Shown piece by piece: positions 1 to 7,896 of a DNA stretch of 64,000 bases. The notes beneath the pieces are model-generated. The model was given only the letters and a program-made list of their open reading frames with translations, made no database searches and had not been told where the DNA came from. The stretch is from Kocuria salsicia. Its GTDB lineage: Bacteria; Actinomycetota; Actinomycetes; Actinomycetales; Micrococcaceae. A program made the position numbers and the translations under genes. The stretch covers positions 59,780 to 123,779 of the forward strand of contig NZ_VELE01000009.1 of the NCBI RefSeq assembly GCF_007681555.1. The letters are read 5' to 3'. Numbering within the stretch: position 1 is the stretch's first letter; each line of letters begins with the position of its first letter.

Positions 1-237
1 TTCCCGGACCTGGAGATCACCGGCGTGCTCGCGGACGGGTCCCCCATCCACGTGCTCGTGGAGCGTTCCGCGCAGAACCAGCTGGTGGTCACCGGAACCC
101 GCGGGCGCGGCGGCTTCGCCGGGATGCTGCTGGGCTCCACGTCCCAGGGCGTGCTGCACAATTGCGTGGGCCCGGCCATGATCGTCCCGTGCTTCGCGGA
201 CCCGCGGCTCGCGGACCGCCCGGACGTGGGCATCTGA
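1..237 (+). CDS. Universal stress protein, C-terminal part (cut by window start)
   Basis: The frame is open from the first base, so the start lies outside the window. The last 78 residues carry the nucleotide-binding signature of the UspA fold: VVTGTRGRGGFAGMLLGS matches the family pattern G-x2-G-x9-G-(S/T), followed by the closing strand ending in IVP. This is an ATP-binding type universal stress domain, a cytosolic protein usually tied to stress or dormancy. A 14-residue tail follows the last beta strand. Whether it has one or two Usp domains cannot be told from here. Family call is firm; the specific role is not known. Confidence 0.85.
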   Translation, partial: FPDLEITGVLADGSPIHVLVERSAQNQLVVTGTRGRGGFAGMLLGSTSQGVLHNCVGPAMIVPCFADPRLADRPDVGI

Positions 238-318
238 ACCGTCCGCGGCCGGGCAGGGAACCGGGGCGCGCGGTCGTCACAGGGCTCCCGCTGCGGTTTC
301 CGCAGGCTCACGGTCCGT

Positions 319-348
319 TTGTGAAAGACGGCACCTTCCCTCTAAGCT
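319..348 (+). promoter_or_regulatory. Promoter of tRNA-Glu
   Basis: TTGTGA (319-324) and TAAGCT (343-348) are separated by 18 bp, and the tRNA begins about 53 bp downstream. This matches a housekeeping sigma promoter for a stable RNA gene. Inferred from sequence only. Confidence 0.55.
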
Positions 349-401
349 ACTGACGGTCCATCGTCCGAGGGGTGGCCTGTTACCACTCGGAGGAGGTTCT
401 G

Positions 402-474
402 GCCCCCATCGTCTAGCGGCCTAGGACACCGCCCTTTCACGGCGGCAGCACGGGTTCGAATCCCGTTGGGGGTA
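402..474 (+). tRNA. tRNA-Glu (anticodon TTC)
   Basis: Full cloverleaf: acceptor GCCCCCA pairs with TGGGGGT (G-U first pair), anticodon loop CTTTCAC closed by CCGCC/GGCGG gives anticodon TTC, T-arm ACGGG-TTCGAAT-CCCGT, discriminator A. CCA is not encoded. Confidence 0.97.
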
Positions 475-509
475 CGTTTTCCCACGGGGGCTCCCGCGGG
501 GGCGCCGAT

Positions 510-540
510 TTGCACAGTGAGTCGGTTGTCCTGGTAAGAT
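510..540 (+). promoter_or_regulatory. Probable promoter of tRNA-Asp
   Basis: A TAAGAT -10 hexamer lies 23 bp before the tRNA, with TTGCAC 19 bp upstream of it. tRNA-Asp may therefore have its own promoter in addition to read-through from tRNA-Glu. Confidence 0.45.
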
Positions 541-563
541 CTTCTCTCGTTGGAAACAATCAA

Positions 564-637
564 GGCCCTGTAGCGCAGTTGGTTAGCGCGCCGCCCTGTC
601 ACGGCGGAGGTCGCGGGTTCAAGTCCCGTCAGGGTCG
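564..637 (+). tRNA. tRNA-Asp (anticodon GTC)
   Basis: Acceptor GGCCCTG pairs with CAGGGTC, anticodon loop CTGTCAC closed by CCGCC/GGCGG gives GTC, T-loop TTCAAGT, and the discriminator is G as expected for tRNA-Asp. No encoded CCA. Confidence 0.97.
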
Positions 638-712
638 CTCAGGCGGCGATGAAAAGGCAACTTTTCGCGCCGTCGCGGCATATCACCGTGGGTTTCACCC
701 CGGCGTGTGCCT

Positions 713-785
713 GGCTCTGTAGCTCAGTTGGTAGAGCGTACGACTGAAAATCGTAAGGTCACCGGATCGACGCCGGTCGGAGCCA
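713..785 (+). tRNA. tRNA-Phe (anticodon GAA)
   Basis: Acceptor GGCTCTG pairs with CGGAGCC, anticodon loop TGAAAAT closed by ACGAC/CGTAA-side pairs gives GAA, T-arm ACCGG-ATCGACG-CCGGT, discriminator A. The T-loop starts with A rather than the usual T. No encoded CCA. Third tRNA of a Glu-Asp-Phe cluster. Confidence 0.95.
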
Positions 786-788
786 CTG

Positions 789-825
789 AACCCTCGCGTG
801 GCTTCTACACGCGGGGGTTCTTCTC
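789..825 (+). terminator. Terminator of the tRNA cluster
   Basis: A 12-bp stem (aaccctcgcgtg with cacgcgggggtt, one G-T pair) and a 7-base loop directly follow tRNA-Phe, then a pyrimidine run (cttctc). Confidence 0.7.
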
Positions 826-976
826 ATTCCCGGCCACATCTGCCAGCCACCCCACCCTCAGCCTGCGCGGAGGTTCGCGCCCTAGCGTGTGGTTCACCGG
901 ACCCGCCCCGTCGCCGAACCTGGCGGACGCGCATGGGCGGGCTTCTGGGCAGCGGGAACGTGGGAAAGGACCGGGC

Positions 977-1447
977 ATGGACCAGCGAGCGCGAGCGCTG
1001 TGCGCGGGTGCGGCGGCACTCGTCGTCGCCGCCCTGGTGAGCGGGTGCAGCGTCCACAGGGACCAGGCCACGACCATCGATCTGGTCCCTGCATCCTCCT
1101 CGCCCTCTCCCTCCGCCGCGGCGGCGACCCCCCAGGGGCACGCGGACACCACCGCCTGCTTCGACGTGGCCGAGGCCTACAGCGGGCTGGAGCTGCTACC
1201 ACTCACGGACCAGGACGGCGACGGGGACGAGGGGGACGACGACGCCCTCGGCCAGGCGCGGGACTCCCTCACCTCGGTGCGTGAGCACCTCCCGGACGCC
1301 GTGCGACCGGCGTTCGACGACGTCCAATCCATCCTCGACGACGCCGGCGGCACCCTCCAGCCCCGCGAGGCCGTGCGGCTGCACCGGGCCCTGGAGCCCG
1401 CGGAGTCATGGCTGCAGGCCAACTGCGCGAGCACGCCGTCCGGCTGA
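977..1447 (+). CDS. Putative lipoprotein of unknown function
   Basis: 156 residues starting at ATG 977, preceded by a purine-rich GGGAAAGGA. The N-terminus has basic residues, a hydrophobic stretch (AALVVAALV) and the lipobox LVSGC, so the mature protein should begin at Cys and be lipid-anchored on the outer face of the membrane. After it comes a Ser/Pro/Ala-rich spacer, an acidic run (DQDGDGDEGDDD), and a helical segment in which charged and leucine residues alternate. I recognise no domain. A hairpin just downstream probably ends transcription. Function unknown. Confidence 0.75.
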   Translation: MDQRARALCAGAAALVVAALVSGCSVHRDQATTIDLVPASSSPSPSAAAATPQGHADTTACFDVAEAYSGLELLPLTDQDGDGDEGDDDALGQARDSLTSVREHLPDAVRPAFDDVQSILDDAGGTLQPREAVRLHRALEPAESWLQANCASTPSG

Positions 1448-1522
1448 GCCGCGCCCCTGCCCTCCGCTCGCCGCCTTCGAGACGCCGCACCCGGCTTGGG
1501 CGCAGGTCTGCCGCGCATGCGA

Positions 1523-1558
1523 ACGGCCGGGCGGAGGGGACACCTCCTGCCCGGCCGT
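1523..1558. terminator. Bidirectional terminator hairpin
   Basis: acggccgggc pairs with gcccggccgt; an inner ggagg/cctcc extends the stem past a one-base bulge. It lies between two converging genes and lacks a T-run, as is common in actinobacteria. Confidence 0.6.
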
Positions 1559-1576
1559 GCGCGCCGCGTCAGCCGC

Positions 1577-3445
1577 TCAGAGCTTGAGCCACACTGCGCT
1601 GTCCACGCTCAGGCGGTCACCCACCACGGCGTCCTGACCGCTCGCGAGCAGCAGCTCGCCGCGGGAGAGCTCCTCAAAGCCCATGGCGGACTCGCCCAGG
1701 TTGGCGGCCACCAGGACGTCGCCCTCTGCGCGAGGGAGCACGTACGCGAGAATGCCCTGCTCGTCCTGGCTCAGGGGATGCCATGCAAAGCCGGTGGCGC
1801 CCAGACCCAGCTCGTGGCGCAGCCGCAGGGCACGCCGGTAGAGGTTCAGGGTGGACTGCGGATCGCCGAGCTGGTGGTCCACTGTGATCTCGGCGAAGGA
1901 CTCCGGCTGGGGTAGCCACGGCGCGGGACCGAAACCCAGCCCCTCGCCCACGGGAGACCACGGAAGGGGTACGCGAGCGCCGTCGCGCCCCAGCTCCGCG
2001 CCCAGGGTGCGGTGGAACGTGGGGTCCTGGCGGGCGTCGTCGGGCAGCTCGGTGTGCTCCGGCAGGCCCAGCTCGTCCCCCTGGTACACGTACGCGGAAC
2101 CGGGCAGGGAGAGCTCCACGAGTGCGGCGGCCCGGGCCCTCCGCAGGCCCTGGCCGTGGTGGGGCTGCTCGTCCTGCGCGCCGATGCCGTTCGGGTACGC
2201 GGTGCGCGAGCTCAGGCCGTAGCGGGAGGGGTGACGGACCGTGTCGTGGTTGGACAGCACCCACGTGCACGGCGCACCCACCTCGGCGTTCGCGCGCAGG
2301 GAGGTCTCGATGGTGTCCCGCATGCGGTCCCGGTGCCACCCGGCCACCAGGAAGTCGAAGTTGAACGCCTGCTGGGCCTCGTCCTCCCGCACGTAGCGGG
2401 CCAGCCGCGACGCCGGGCCCACCCACGCCTCGACCACCAGCATCCGTTCACCGGGGTACTCCTGCAGCACACGGTTCCAGTCCCGGTATATCTCGTGCAC
2501 ACCGTCCTGGTCGAAGTACGGGCCGGTGTCCATGGTCTTGGTGGGGGCGGCCTCCTCGGCGTCGGCTGCGGGGGCGGCGGCGCCCTCGGCGCTTCCGGCC
2601 GCGAGGTCACCCTGCTCGACCCCGACCGTCTCAGGGCCGAGCGCCGCGGCATCGTCGTTCCCGGAATCCACGGTCGACGCCGAGGCGACGTCTGTGGGGC
2701 GGGTGGCCGCGGCGTCATCGTCCTCGGCGGCGTCCGTGCCCTCGACCATGTGGACCTGCTCGTCCCAGTCCGGCAGGCCATCCGCCTTGATCATTCCGTG
2801 GGCCACATCCACCCGGAAGCCGTCCGCACCGCGGTCCAGCCAGAAGCGCAGGATCGCGCGGAACTCCTCCCAGACCTCCGGGTTCTCCCAGTTCAGGTCC
2901 GGCTGCGAAGAGTCGAAGAGGTGCAGGTACCACTGCCCGTCCGGCACGCGGGACCACGCGGCGCCGCCGAAAAGGGACTTCCAGTTGTTGGGCGGCAGCT
3001 CGCCGTTCTCGCCGGTGCCCTCGCGGAACATGTAGCGCTCGCGCTCGGGTGAGCCCGGGCCGGCGGCGAGAGCGGCCTGGAACCACTCGTGGTCCTCGGA
3101 GGTGTGGTTGGGGACCAGGTCCACGATGATCTTCAGGCCCAGCCGGTGGGCCTCCTCGCGCATGCGGTCGAAGTCCTCGAGGGAGCCGAAGCGCGGATCG
3201 ACGGTGCGGTAGTCCGCGACGTCGTACCCGGCGTCGTGCTGCGGCGAGAGGTAGAAGGGGGAGAGCCAGACGGCGTCCACGCCCAGGTCCTTGAGGTACG
3301 GCAGCTTCTCGGTGACACCGCCGAGGTCACCCATGCCGTCCCCGTTGGAGTCCTTGAAGGAGCGGGGATACACCTGGTAGATGACGGCGTCGCGCCACCA
3401 CTCGGAACCGGCCGGGGCTGAGAAAACTGTTTGCGAAGAAGACAC
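1577..3445 (-). CDS. GH13 alpha-glucosidase (oligo-1,6-glucosidase type)
   Basis: 622 residues. The (beta/alpha)8 catalytic barrel of glycoside hydrolase family 13 is complete: DLVPNH (109-114, region I), GFRVDVAHG (209-217, nucleophile Asp213), VVEAW (337-341, general acid Glu339) and SNHD (398-401, transition-state Asp401). The start WWRDAVIYQVYPRSF and the QDELGLPE motif near the C-terminus are typical of alpha-glucosidases acting on short alpha-glucosides such as maltose, isomaltose or trehalulose. No signal peptide, so it is cytoplasmic. Odd: between the nucleophile and the acid (about residues 234-305) sits a 70-residue Ala/Asp/Glu-rich low-complexity insertion containing two DDAAA stretches; the family normally has a short loop here. 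Substrate is not decidable from sequence. Confidence 0.92.
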   Translation of the reverse strand: MSSSQTVFSAPAGSEWWRDAVIYQVYPRSFKDSNGDGMGDLGGVTEKLPYLKDLGVDAVWLSPFYLSPQHDAGYDVADYRTVDPRFGSLEDFDRMREEAHRLGLKIIVDLVPNHTSEDHEWFQAALAAGPGSPERERYMFREGTGENGELPPNNWKSLFGGAAWSRVPDGQWYLHLFDSSQPDLNWENPEVWEEFRAILRFWLDRGADGFRVDVAHGMIKADGLPDWDEQVHMVEGTDAAEDDDAAATRPTDVASASTVDSGNDDAAALGPETVGVEQGDLAAGSAEGAAAPAADAEEAAPTKTMDTGPYFDQDGVHEIYRDWNRVLQEYPGERMLVVEAWVGPASRLARYVREDEAQQAFNFDFLVAGWHRDRMRDTIETSLRANAEVGAPCTWVLSNHDTVRHPSRYGLSSRTAYPNGIGAQDEQPHHGQGLRRARAAALVELSLPGSAYVYQGDELGLPEHTELPDDARQDPTFHRTLGAELGRDGARVPLPWSPVGEGLGFGPAPWLPQPESFAEITVDHQLGDPQSTLNLYRRALRLRHELGLGATGFAWHPLSQDEQGILAYVLPRAEGDVLVAANLGESAMGFEELSRGELLLASGQDAVVGDRLSVDSAVWLKL

Positions 3446-3483
3446 GTCCCCCAGGCTACGCCGCGGCCCCGCCCACCCTCACG

Positions 3484-3536
3484 TGCATGTGCTCCGCTGA
3501 TGCAGATCGAGGGGTCTCAAAGCGCATTTGCTCCGT
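3484..3536. repeat. Dispersed palindromic repeat, copy a
   Basis: Two related 14-15-mers, TGCATGTGCTCCGC and GCGCATTTGCTCCGT, match the conserved half-site TGCGTTTGCTCCGT of the family seen at 4391, 14710, 14809 and 59356. This copy lies just upstream of the broken DUF559 gene and is the most degenerate. Confidence 0.5.
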
Positions 3537-3648
3537 CAAAGCAGCGGGTGGGGTGCGGGTGGCGGGCGACGGCGGCTGTGGACAACGTCTCCTGTCTCCC
3601 CTTGCGAGCATCTACAGTCCGAGCACGGGGCCGTGCCAGCAGCATCTC

Positions 3649-4330
3649 GTGGGGTTCCCCGTCGAGCGTCATGTGGTCACCACCGCGGAGACGGGCAGCC
3701 GGGCCTCGCAATTCGTGAAGAATCCTCAGATCCAGCGCCTCGCGCGGGGGCTCTGGATGCTTCGAAGGGAACCGTTGACGCTTTCTAAGGGGGCGCTGCT
3801 GCGGCAGAAGCACCTCGCGGGGCCGGATTCGGGGCCTCTGGTGAGCGGTGTGAGCGCACTCGATCTGATGCGCATGCCGGTGGGCGGAACGGATCCGTGG
3901 GTGGAAGTGGCACTCGGACGTGGCCGTTCTGCGAGTGTTCTGACCCGGAGGAGCGCGAACAGCGAGGGGCTCGCGGCGACCGGGCAGCGGGTGGAGCTGC
4001 TCTGGACCACACACCGGATCCAGTCCCAGCGGGACAGCGTGCGGATCGCGGAGTCCCGTTGGTTCGCCGCTCTTCCCGGACCGTGGGAAACGCAGATCGT
4101 GCATCCGCTGGAGGTCCTGGCGCGCCTGGCAGGACGCGCGTGTGGCGGTGGAGTTCAACGGCGCCGTCCACGCCAGGGAGGTCGCGCAGTACCGTGACGA
4201 GATGCACCGGATCTCGCTGCTGCGGGATGCAGGGTGGGACGTCTCGCTGCTCACCGGGGACGACCTGCGCTCACCAGCCCGCCGGGACACATGGGTGAAT
4301 CGGGTGCGACGGGGCCTGTCCTGGAGCAGA
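3649..4330 (+). pseudogene. Broken DUF559 / AbiEi-like gene (frameshift)
   Basis: The first part, read in one frame, looks like the winged-helix N-terminus of actinobacterial AbiEi/DUF559 proteins (VVTTAETGSRASQF, then LARGLWML) and a middle domain ending about base 4105. The next frame continues with WRSWRAWQDARVAVEFNG, then LLRDAGWDVSLLTGDDL. That is the DUF559 nuclease-like end, a restriction-endonuclease fold related to Vsr, with the catalytic EFNG strand and the x-D-D-L motif. A one-base shift around 4095-4110 is needed to join them, and the second frame has no stop before 4675, so the 3' end is also damaged. The start (GTG 3649) is a guess. Such genes occur in many near-copies in actinobacteria, with unclear function. 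A sequencing error is the alternative to real decay. Confidence 0.6.
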
Positions 4331-4390
4331 AGCACCCCAGCCCGTGCGACGCGTCACCCCTCCTCCCCATGTGCCCGCCGCCGGCCTCCT

Positions 4391-4449
4391 GCAAAAACTG
4401 AGCTAATGCCAATTTCCGGGCCGGATTTTGCACTAGGGGAGCAAACGCG
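4391..4449. repeat. Dispersed palindromic repeat, copy b
   Basis: Left arm GCAAAAACTGAGCTAATGCC and right arm GGAGCAAACGCG around a 27-base spacer. The left arm is nearly identical to that of the copy at 59356. It lies right after the broken DUF559 gene, so copies a and b bracket that gene. Confidence 0.55.
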
Positions 4450-4452
4450 GGG

Positions 4453-4476
4453 GGGGGCGACGGCGCCGTCGCCCCC
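4453..4476 (-). terminator. Terminator palindrome
   Basis: Perfect 24-bp palindrome centred on GGC|GCC (arms GGGGGCGACGGC and GCCGTCGCCCCC) a few bases after the stop of the leftward gene. Confidence 0.6.
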
Positions 4477-4484
4477 GCCGCGTG

Positions 4485-5495
4485 TCAGTTCGCCTGCTGC
4501 AGGTGGGCCAGCGGGGCCCAGCGCACGAAGATGCGGCGCAGCGCCGCGGTGGCGGAGCCGAAGTCGCCCTCGCGCAGCAGCTCCACGGCGTCGGACACGT
4601 CCCGGGGGCTCTCGTCGGGCTGGATCCGGTCCGCCACCGAACCGTAGTCCAGGCAGAGCAGGGAGTCGGGGCTGAACGCATCCAGCCAGCGTCCGAGGCG
4701 GGTGAGGTCCTGCGCGAACGCGGCGGCCTGCTGCGCCTCTTCGGGGACGTCTCCGACCTCGTCGGACGGGCCCGCCCCGGAAGGATTCTCACCGGACGGA
4801 TCCTCCCTGGACAGGTCCTCGCCGGCCGGGCCCCGGGCGGCCCCGGAGGAGCGTGGCATCCGCGTGACGGATCGGGCGGCGTCCTCCACGGCCCGGGCGG
4901 CCCCAGCCACCCGGGCCGCGGCGGTGTCCGCGGGGACTATCAACCGGTGCACCTCGTGGCCCGAGTGGTGGGAGGACACGTGGTCCTCGGGCTCGAACGC
5001 GGCGAACCACGCGAGGGGCACCACGTAGGCGGACTCCCGCGTGTAGACGGGCAGGAACGCCTCACGAGAAGTGGCCTTGGCGGCCGCCTCAACCTGTTTC
5101 TCGGGAACGAGCAGGGGGAGCAGCTGGGCGCTGTTCTCGTCCTCGGCGGCGGTGAACAGGCGCAGGGAGCGTCGAAGCCGCTGGGCGGGGTGGAAGACCG
5201 GGAAGTCCCCCCCACGGCCCGAGGCCACACGCCGCGCCCCGGCCGGTGCGGTGGAGAACGGCATGGTCCACAGCGGTTCGTGTGCGGGCGGAAGCAGGGG
5301 CTGGGTGGTGTCGGCGAGCCGGGCGAGCTGCTCGGAGAACTCGTGCACCCCGGCCGTGAACGGGTCCATGGCGCGGGGGATGCCAGGGGCGTAGGCCGCG
5401 TCGAGCTCCTGCTGGGGCACGTAGATCCGCAGGGCGAAGCGGATGGGTGAACCGGTGACGCTGCGGTACGCGCTGCCCACGTTGAGGAGGGGCAC
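4485..5495 (-). CDS. Hypothetical protein, probably co-transcribed with exonuclease III
   Basis: 336 residues with no signal peptide or membrane segment. The first 200 residues are mixed alpha/beta with conserved-looking stretches (GSPIRFALRIYVPQQ, YVVPLAWFAAFEPEDH). About residues 205-230 form an acidic Ser/Pro/Glu/Asp repeat (EDLSREDPSGENPSG) that looks like a small tandem duplication and is probably a disordered linker. The last 75 residues are helical and Leu-rich. It starts two bases after the stop of the exonuclease gene on the same strand, so the two should form an operon. I recognise no family; it may be one of the uncharacterised actinobacterial proteins, and I assign no function. 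Confidence 0.75.
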   Translation of the reverse strand: MPLLNVGSAYRSVTGSPIRFALRIYVPQQELDAAYAPGIPRAMDPFTAGVHEFSEQLARLADTTQPLLPPAHEPLWTMPFSTAPAGARRVASGRGGDFPVFHPAQRLRRSLRLFTAAEDENSAQLLPLLVPEKQVEAAAKATSREAFLPVYTRESAYVVPLAWFAAFEPEDHVSSHHSGHEVHRLIVPADTAAARVAGAARAVEDAARSVTRMPRSSGAARGPAGEDLSREDPSGENPSGAGPSDEVGDVPEEAQQAAAFAQDLTRLGRWLDAFSPDSLLCLDYGSVADRIQPDESPRDVSDAVELLREGDFGSATAALRRIFVRWAPLAHLQQAN

Positions 5496-5497
5496 GG

Positions 5498-6304
5498 TCA
5501 GTCGATCTCGATCACGACGGGTGCGTGGTCGGACGCGCCCTTGCCCTTGCGCTCGTCACGGTCGATCCACGCGTCCGTCACCCGAGCGGCCAGGGCGGGG
5601 GAGCACAGCTGGAAGTCGATGCGCATGCCCTCTTTCTTGGGGAAGCGCAGCTGTGTGTAGTCCCAGTAGGTGTAGACACCGGGGCCGGGATGGCGGGGCC
5701 GGACTACGTCCTGGTAGCCGGCGTCCTCGACAAACGCGTTGAACGCCGCGCGTTCCGGCTCGCTGACGTGCGTGTATCCGCCGTCCTTGAAGAGCTGGAT
5801 GTCCCACACGTCCTCGTCCCGCGGGGCCACGTTCCAGTCGCCCACCAGGGCGATCTGCGCGTCCGGATCGTCCTGCACCCACTGCCTGGCGTGGCCCTCG
5901 AGCACCCGCAGCCACTCGAGCTTGTACGGCATGTGGGGATCCTCCAGCCCGCGCCCGTTGGGCACGTAGAGGGACCAGATCCGCACGCCGTCGCACGTGG
6001 CGGCGATCGCCCGGGCCTCCTGGGCGGGCTCCTGGCCGGGCTTGCCGAACGTGGGCTGGTCAGGGAAGGTTCGCTCCACGTCCTTGAGCCCCACGCGGGA
6101 GGCGATGGCGACGCCGTTCCACTGGTTCACGCCGAAGTGCGCCACCTCGTAGCCCGCGAACTCGAAGAGCTCCCACGGGAAGTTCTCGTCCTTGGCCTTG
6201 GTCTCCTGGATGGCCAGGACGTCCACGTCCGAACGGTCGAGCCACGCCTCGATGCGGTCGGCGCGGGCACGGATGGAGTTCACGTTCCACGTGGCGATTC
6301 TCAT
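5498..6304 (-). CDS. xth: Exodeoxyribonuclease III (AP endonuclease)
   Basis: 268 residues from ATG 6304. An in-frame GTG at 6322 would add six residues, but the ATG gives the family's usual start, MRIATWNVNS. Endonuclease/exonuclease/phosphatase fold with the metal ligand Glu in AIQETK (about 34), the YVPNG loop, GDWNVAP (catalytic Asp/Asn, near 150) and SDHAPV (catalytic His, near the C-terminus). It removes nucleotides 3'-5' from duplex DNA and cleaves at abasic sites in base-excision repair. Length is normal. The following gene on the same strand begins two bases after its stop. Confidence 0.95.
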   Translation of the reverse strand: MRIATWNVNSIRARADRIEAWLDRSDVDVLAIQETKAKDENFPWELFEFAGYEVAHFGVNQWNGVAIASRVGLKDVERTFPDQPTFGKPGQEPAQEARAIAATCDGVRIWSLYVPNGRGLEDPHMPYKLEWLRVLEGHARQWVQDDPDAQIALVGDWNVAPRDEDVWDIQLFKDGGYTHVSEPERAAFNAFVEDAGYQDVVRPRHPGPGVYTYWDYTQLRFPKKEGMRIDFQLCSPALAARVTDAWIDRDERKGKGASDHAPVVIEID

Positions 6305-6456
6305 GCTCCCCACGGTAGCCACCCGCGCGGGCCCTGAGAAACCAGCCGTGCGACGTCGTCGTCGGGAGGGCCGCGCACCCTCGGATCCAGGACGACTCCC
6401 AGGCGGCGCCCCCGAAACCGTGGTGGCTGCGGGGTGAGCGGCACTACTGTGGCGTC

Positions 6457-7716
6457 ATGAACGCAATGCGGGCGCTAGCCGAGATCAGGGAACGTCGGAT
6501 CATCCTCAAGGCCGCGGGAGTGGGGGCGGCCTCGCTGCTCGGGGCGCAGGCCGTGGTGGTTGCGTCCCTCGTGAGCGTCGACTGGTGGAAGCAGCGCGGG
6601 CGCAAGCAGCGTGATGCTCCTCGCCCGGGCACGTACACCGCGCAGGTGCAGGACTCCGCAATGACCGTCTACACCTCCGGTGAGGACGTGTACGAGGACA
6701 TGCTCGAGGCGATCGACGGTGCCGAGCGCTCGATCCACATGGAGACGTTCATCTGGAAGGGCGACGAGATCGGGCAGCGCTTCCTCGACGGCATGAACCG
6801 TGCGGCCGAGCGGGGCGTGAAGGTCTTCGTGATCTACGACGGGTTCGCGAACACCGTGGTGCCGCACTCGTTCTACCGGTTCTCCGAGAAGGTGGACGTC
6901 TTCCGCGTCCCCGCGGTGCGGCGTCCGTTCTGGAAGGGCCCCCTGCGCTTCTCGGGGCTGTGCCACTCGAAGATCCTGGTGGTGGACGACAACATCGGCT
7001 TCGTGGGCGGCTTCAACATCGGCTCGATGTACTCCCGGCGCTGGCGCGACACCCACATCCGGGAGATCGGCCCGGCGGTGTGGGGACTGCGCAACGCCAT
7101 CGCTGCCGTGTGGAACGAGGACCGCGCCCCGGAGCACGCGATCGAGTGGATCCCGCCCAAGAACTGGAATCCGGAGGTGCGCGTCTCGCCGAACCTCCCC
7201 ATCCAGCTGGTGTATCCCATCCGCGGCATGTACTTGAGCGCGATCGAGCGGGCCAGGGACCACATCTGGATCAACACCCCGTACTTCGTGCCGGACCAGC
7301 AGATCCTGGACACGCTCCTGGCCGCCGCCCGCCGCGGTGTGGACGTGCGGATCATGGTGCCCAAGGACTCGAACCACATCGTGGCGGACTGGGTCTCCCG
7401 GGGCTTCTACGGCCAGCTGCTGGAGGCCGGGGTGACCATCCTGCTGTATGCGGCGTGCATGATCCACTCCAAGACCGCCACGATCGACGGCGAGTGGTCC
7501 ACCGTGGGCACCGCCAACCTGGACCGGCTCTCCCTGTCCTTCAACTACGAGACCAACGTGGAGATCGTGGACAAGGACTTCGCCGCGGAGATGGAGAAGG
7601 TCTTCCTCTCGGACAGCACACACTGCGACGAGCTGACCTCGCCGGCGTGGCGTGACCGCCACCCCATGGCGCGGGTGGCCGAGGTGGTGCTCGCGCCGCT
7701 GCGGCCCCTGATGTGA
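6457..7716 (+). CDS. cls: Cardiolipin synthase-like phospholipase D protein
   Basis: 419 residues. Two complete HKD motifs: CHSKILVVDD (His170, Lys172, Asp177) with downstream GGFN, and IHSKTATID (His337, Lys339, Asp344) with downstream GTANLD. A membrane-anchor segment (VGAASLLGAQAVVVASLVS) lies near residues 23-41. This architecture condenses two phosphatidylglycerols, or PG and CDP-diacylglycerol, to cardiolipin at the cytoplasmic membrane. It is shorter than the E. coli enzyme, with one N-terminal anchor instead of two. The gene is divergent from xth. A strong hairpin made of two inverted copies of the GACGACGCCGC word follows it. Confidence 0.9.
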   Translation: MNAMRALAEIRERRIILKAAGVGAASLLGAQAVVVASLVSVDWWKQRGRKQRDAPRPGTYTAQVQDSAMTVYTSGEDVYEDMLEAIDGAERSIHMETFIWKGDEIGQRFLDGMNRAAERGVKVFVIYDGFANTVVPHSFYRFSEKVDVFRVPAVRRPFWKGPLRFSGLCHSKILVVDDNIGFVGGFNIGSMYSRRWRDTHIREIGPAVWGLRNAIAAVWNEDRAPEHAIEWIPPKNWNPEVRVSPNLPIQLVYPIRGMYLSAIERARDHIWINTPYFVPDQQILDTLLAAARRGVDVRIMVPKDSNHIVADWVSRGFYGQLLEAGVTILLYAACMIHSKTATIDGEWSTVGTANLDRLSLSFNYETNVEIVDKDFAAEMEKVFLSDSTHCDELTSPAWRDRHPMARVAEVVLAPLRPLM

Positions 7717-7844
7717 TCCGGGAGACCTGAGGGGACGACGCCGCCGCGTTCCGGCACCCACGCCGGTCGCCTCGTCGCCGGGGCCCGATCTGCGCCTCCA
7801 CCCGGGCCTCCACCCGGAGCCAGGATCCGCCTGCTCGTCTCCGC

Positions 7845-7886
7845 ACGACGCCGCCGCGCCCCACGAACGGGGCGCGGCGGCGTCGT
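7845..7886. terminator. Bidirectional terminator with 18-bp perfect stem
   Basis: Bases 7845-7862 pair perfectly with 7869-7886 around the loop acgaac, between converging genes. Both arms contain the dispersed ACGACGCCGC word in inverted orientation. No T-run. Confidence 0.75.
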
Positions 7887-7896
7887 CCTGCCCGGC

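Noticed and set aside
707..976. A start for the lipoprotein gene inside the tRNA-Phe region
   Set aside because: The extended frame reads through tRNA-Phe and a terminator; ATG 977 gives a proper signal peptide and has a ribosome site.
2012..3052. A long open frame opposite the alpha-glucosidase (346 codons)
   Set aside because: It is a shadow: high GC leaves few stops in the antisense frame, and the translation is Val/Arg/Gly/His-rich with no domain, while the other strand has an intact GH13 enzyme.
3517..4335. A 272-codon minus-strand frame over the DUF559 region
   Set aside because: Composition is that of a shadow (Arg/His/Pro-rich) and the plus-strand frames show recognisable DUF559 segments.
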